Shown here: positions 36,983-38,598 of the stretch, piece by piece
Layout of the letters: each line of letters opens with the position of its first letter
How positions within the stretch are numbered: the stretch's first letter is position 1
IMG/VR virus record: IMGVR_UViG_3300033146_000614
Location: 1 to 38,598 of that record
Source of the DNA: a virus
DNA length: 38,598 bases
Direction: 5' to 3' (one strand)
Translations under genes and position numbers: made by a program
Notes under the pieces: generated by a model
What the model was told of the DNA's origin: nothing
Databases searched by the model: none
Seen by the model: only the letters and a program-made list of their open reading frames with translations

Positions 36983-37011
36983 ATTATACCACAGGTTATA
37001 GAAGAAGTCAA
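36983..37011 (-). promoter_or_regulatory. Sigma70-type promoter, minus strand
   Basis: Minus strand: TTGACT, 17 bases, TGTGG-TATAAT. The about 38 bases 36964-37001 repeat 36727-36764 with one change, so the whole promoter unit is duplicated. Confidence 0.78.
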
Positions 37012-37015
37012 GGTT

Positions 37016-37204
37016 TTAATATGTTCGTTTTTCGAACATATCACAGACTATATGATTATCTATATATGTATCCATCTCGTATGCTATTCTATAAGAAACC
37101 TTGTTGCAGGGTATTAAATCTGTACTTCTCCAGTGCTTACAGGTATTACAAGAACTCTTGTAATTAGTCATCTTATATATCAGTTTAAATTTCTCCTTTT
37201 TCAT
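37016..37204 (-). CDS. Cys-rich family protein on the minus strand, 62 aa
   Basis: Minus-strand ATG 37204 lies exactly 6 bases after the TATAAT box of a strong promoter. MKKEKFKLIYKMTNYKSSCN, TCKHWRST, then IVCDMFEKRTY: basic lead, CxxC-x-x-W, C-D-x-F. Clearly homologous to the plus-strand family at 28485-29695 and 35722, so a copy was moved or inverted into the control region. Confidence 0.7.
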   Translation of the reverse strand: MKKEKFKLIYKMTNYKSSCNTCKHWRSTDLIPCNKVSYRIAYEMDTYIDNHIVCDMFEKRTY

Positions 37205-37210
37205 AGTCAT

Positions 37211-37238
37211 ATTATACCACATTATGATATTAAGTCAA
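37211..37238 (-). promoter_or_regulatory. Sigma70-type promoter, minus strand, leaderless spacing
   Basis: Minus strand: TTGACT (37238-37233), 16 bases, TATAAT (37216-37211) with TGTGG before it. The gene's ATG is 6 bases downstream. Confidence 0.8.
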
Positions 37239-37250
37239 GTGTTTATATTC

Positions 37251-37307
37251 TACGTGGGAGGAAATTACCTAAATATGTTGTATAGTGCCTATATCATTGG
37301 ATAAAAT
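37251..37307 (+). repeat. TACGTGGGAGGAAATTACCT repeat, copy 1
   Basis: TACGTGGGAGGAAATTACCT followed by a TGCCTATATCATTGGATAAAA segment; the second copy is at 37399-37443 and lacks about 12 bases in the middle. GGTAATTTCC/GGAAATTACC makes a partial palindrome. No gene in 37240-37520. Confidence 0.85.
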
Positions 37308-37398
37308 TTTTAGGTGTATTTTTAAAAAGTGGCTCAAAACGGGTTCAAAAAGTGAGAATGGTGATATATCTTGTTATACAGATTTTGGAATTATACTT

Positions 37399-37443
37399 TA
37401 CGTGGGAGGAAATTACCTATAATGCCTATATTATTGGATAAAA
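37399..37443 (+). repeat. TACGTGGGAGGAAATTACCT repeat, copy 2
   Basis: Second copy of the 37251 element, with ATGCCTATATTATTGGATAA after the core. Lies 40 bases before the early-type promoter at 37484. Confidence 0.85.
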
Positions 37444-37483
37444 AAAATAGTGGTTAAAATGGTATGTTACCCCGTTGGAGTTG

Positions 37484-37503
37484 ACATTAAAGTGTGTTAT
37501 AAT
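37484..37503 (+). promoter_or_regulatory. Early-type promoter with palindrome variant
   Basis: ACATTAAAGTGT (37484-37495), GT, TATAAT (37498-37503). It is followed by a GAGGTG site and a 6-codon frame (ATG 37523) that looks like a remnant of the Gly-rich gene start (MNG). Confidence 0.7.
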
Positions 37504-37548
37504 ATGTAATAGAGGTGTTTTAATGAATGGGGTTAAATTATGAAATCC

Positions 37549-37577
37549 TTGACAAGAGTAATAGAGTATGGTAAAAT
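37549..37577 (+). promoter_or_regulatory. Promoter of Gly-rich unit 1
   Basis: TTGACA, 17 bases, TAAAAT. The stretch TTGACAAGAGTAATA is shared with the next three promoters. Confidence 0.8.
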
Positions 37578-37592
37578 GGGGTTGAGGTAATT

Positions 37593-37820
37593 ATGAATGG
37601 TATTGGTTATGGAAGTGGTATTGGTATTGGTCGTGGAAATGGTTATGGTGATGGTGCTGGATATATTGAGGGTGGTGGTTACGGTGGAGGTTTGATTTGT
37701 TGTTATGGTAGTTACGGTGGTTGTGGTCAAAGTGAGGTTTATACAAGTGATATAAAGGAAGATAATTTTAAGGTGCTTGACAAGAGTAATATAAAGAATG
37801 ATATAATAAGGTTGAGGTAA
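37593..37820 (+). CDS. Gly-rich repeat protein 1, 75 aa
   Basis: GAGG lies about 6 bases before ATG. MNGIGYGSGIGIGRGNGYGD, then GGGYGGGLICCYGSYGGCGQ, then SDIKEDNFKVLDKSNIKND. Gly/Tyr/Asn repeats with three Cys and a short charged tail (NFKVLDK) shared by its neighbours. Similar Gly-Tyr-rich proteins are seen in many tailed phages without known function. The tail codons carry the -35 box of the next unit. Confidence 0.6.
   Translation: MNGIGYGSGIGIGRGNGYGDGAGYIEGGGYGGGLICCYGSYGGCGQSEVYTSDIKEDNFKVLDKSNIKNDIIRLR
37777..37807 (+). promoter_or_regulatory. Promoter of Gly-rich unit 2
   Basis: TTGACA, 19 bases, TATAAT; located inside the 3' end of the unit 1 gene. Confidence 0.7.
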
Positions 37821-37822
37821 TT

Positions 37823-38170
37823 ATGAATGGTATTGGTTATGGAAGTGGTATTGGTATTGGTTATGGAAGTGGTCGTGGTTATGGTCGTGGAAATGGTCGT
37901 GGAAATGGAAGTGGTTATGGTCGTGGTCGTGGTTATGGTCGTGGAAATGGAAATGGAAATGGTCGTGGAATTGGAAATGGAAATGGTCGTGGAATTGGAA
38001 ATGGTTATGATAGTGGTCGTAGAATTGGAAATGGTTATGGTAAAAACTTTAAAATCCTTGACAAGAAATCCTTGACAAGAGTAATAAAGTATGATATAAT
38101 AAGGTTGAGGTGGTTATATGGGTGGTTATGGAATGGGTTGTGGAATGGGTTGTGGAAATGCTTATGGTAG
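37823..38170 (+). CDS. Gly-rich repeat protein 2 with read-through tail, 115 aa
   Basis: Same start as unit 1 (MNGIGYGSGIGIGYGSGRGY), then GRGNGNGNGRGIGNGNGRG repeats and GYGKNFKILDK. A duplicated block (ATCCTTGACAAG at about 38055 and 38069) shifts the frame after the NFKILDK tail, so the stop used by unit 1 is missed and translation runs on into the next unit in another frame (ending LWNGLWKCLW). The natural product probably ended near residue 80; the last about 30 residues look accidental. Confidence 0.55.
   Translation: MNGIGYGSGIGIGYGSGRGYGRGNGRGNGSGYGRGRGYGRGNGNGNGRGIGNGNGRGIGNGYDSGRRIGNGYGKNFKILDKKSLTRVIKYDIIRLRWLYGWLWNGLWNGLWKCLW
38072..38100 (+). promoter_or_regulatory. Promoter of Gly-rich unit 3
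   Basis: TTGACA, 17 bases, TATAAT: full consensus hexamers and spacing. A second TTGACA stands 14 bases upstream (38058-38063), part of the local duplication. Confidence 0.85.
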
Positions 38171-38300
38171 TGGAGTTTGCTTCTCATTCTATAATAATGG
38201 AGAGGGTTATGGTTATGATTGTGGTGGTAGTGGAGCTTATTTAGAAGAAGATGGTGATGGATATATATATGATTATAATTTTAAGGTGTTGATTGATTAA
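38118..38300 (+). CDS. Gly-rich repeat protein 3, 60 aa
   Basis: GAGGTGG before ATG. MGGYGMGCGMGCGNAYGSGV, then CFSFYNNGEGYGYDCGGSGAYLEEDGDGYIYDYNFKVLID. Gly/Tyr/Cys-rich with the same NFKVL tail as unit 1. Four Cys. Function unknown. Confidence 0.58.
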   Translation: MGGYGMGCGMGCGNAYGSGVCFSFYNNGEGYGYDCGGSGAYLEEDGDGYIYDYNFKVLID

Positions 38301-38301
38301 T

Positions 38302-38358
38302 GGTAAAGGTTTTGGTGATGGTTATAGTTGTGTGATATTCGATAATTTCAAGGTTTGA
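38302..38358 (+). pseudogene. Remnant of a fourth Gly-rich unit
   Basis: Without a start codon, the frame reads GKGFGDGYSCVIFDNFKV then stop: a short Gly-rich piece ending in the NFKV tail, just before the fourth TTGACAAGAGTAATA promoter. Confidence 0.55.
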
Positions 38359-38383
38359 CAAGAGTAATAAAGAATGATATAAT
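38355..38383 (+). promoter_or_regulatory. Consensus promoter before the final gene
   Basis: TTGACA, 17 bases, TATAAT, sharing TTGACAAGAGTAATA with the Gly-rich units. It drives the 38413 gene. Confidence 0.85.
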
Positions 38384-38412
38384 AAGGGTGAAGTTGACAA
38401 AGGAGGTCAAAT

Positions 38413-38598
38413 ATGAATGAATATGTAATAGTTAGGAGTAAGTCAGCAAGTCCGTTTGCAGGGTTCTTAGAAGTGCAAGATAATAACACTGTAATACTTA
38501 AAGATGCTCGTAGGCTATGGGAGTGGGACGGTGCAGCGACTTTATCTCAAATGGCAGTTGACGGTGTTTCTAAGCCTGAAAACTGTAAGTTTCCAACA
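38413..38598 (+). CDS. Conserved phage protein (DUF6948-like), 3' truncated by window edge
   Basis: AGGAGGTCAA precedes ATG. The visible 62 residues (MNEYVIVRSKSASPFAGFLE; DARRLWEWDGAATLSQMAVDGVSKPENCKFP) match a small family frequent in tailed phages: YVIVRtxsAGVFaG...aRRlWyWdGAaSLSqLAxdGtskPxxCKFp. Function not established. No stop is reached within the window. Confidence 0.8.
   Translation, partial: MNEYVIVRSKSASPFAGFLEVQDNNTVILKDARRLWEWDGAATLSQMAVDGVSKPENCKFPT

Noticed and set aside
36917-37167. Plus-strand open frames opposite the minus-strand Cys-family gene
   Set aside because: They are antisense shadows of the homologous family gene at 37016-37204, which has a promoter and conserved motifs.
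37827-38075. Val/Met/Glu-rich frame in the Gly-rich unit 2
   Set aside because: Out-of-frame reading of GGTNNTGG-type repeats; the Gly frame has the ribosome site and matches its paralogs.

Overview
The window is part of the genome of an AT-rich, T4-like tailed phage (myovirus type). It holds recognisable T4-type replication genes: clamp loader large subunit gp44 (partial), a probable gp62, and a family B DNA polymerase gp43. It also holds an ordered T4-type head module: gp4-like nuclease, scaffold gp22, major capsid gp23, portal gp20, prohead protease gp21 and a neck-like protein. A two-subclass RNA ligase lies in the early region. I see no integrase, repressor, ribosomal gene or ordinary tRNA. 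The host cannot be named; many genes have GGAGG-type ribosome sites and the promoters look sigma70-like.

Layout. 1-6.8 kb: replication genes. The polymerase is split into two cistrons (2911-4764 and 6023-6766) with four small genes between them, and it is followed after one base by a compact tmRNA-like gene (6768-6896). 7.1-26.5 kb: late/head region, punctuated by a repeated TAATAAATA late-promoter motif, two clear intrinsic terminators (after the capsid gene and at 25.6 kb), an intein in the prohead protease and a free-standing HNH endonuclease. 26.5-35.9 kb: a dense early-type region of tiny overlapping genes, many with Cys pairs or one membrane segment, plus an RNA ligase and a JAMM-like protein. 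It is driven by promoters with a palindrome (ACACTAAAGTGT) set exactly 2 bases before a TATAAT box. 35.9-37.5 kb: a largely non-coding, repeat-rich control region with 14-bp tandem repeats, about ten GTTAAA/TTTAAC iterons, tandem hairpins and promoters on both strands. It coincides by eye with a switch from C-rich to G-rich plus strand, so it is a candidate replication origin. 37.5-38.4 kb: a tandem array of Gly-rich genes, each with its own consensus promoter, then a partial conserved phage gene.

Themes that cross the window. (1) Six unrelated late proteins begin with the same leader, M-x-F-x-[IV]-[IL]-[EK], ending in a T4-type prohead-protease site. This resembles the capsid-targeting sequence of T4 internal proteins and suggests cargo packaged in the head, including a nucleotidyltransferase. 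(2) Early TATAAT boxes lie exactly 6 bases before ATG in five genes, and late TAATAAATA boxes exactly 5 bases before ATG in four, which predicts leaderless mRNAs. (3) At least nine small Cys-rich proteins form one paralogous family. (4) The octamer AACGGGTT/AACCCGTT recurs in intergenic and coding DNA.

All coordinates come from reading the sequence. Family assignments rest on motifs and remembered family features, not on searches.
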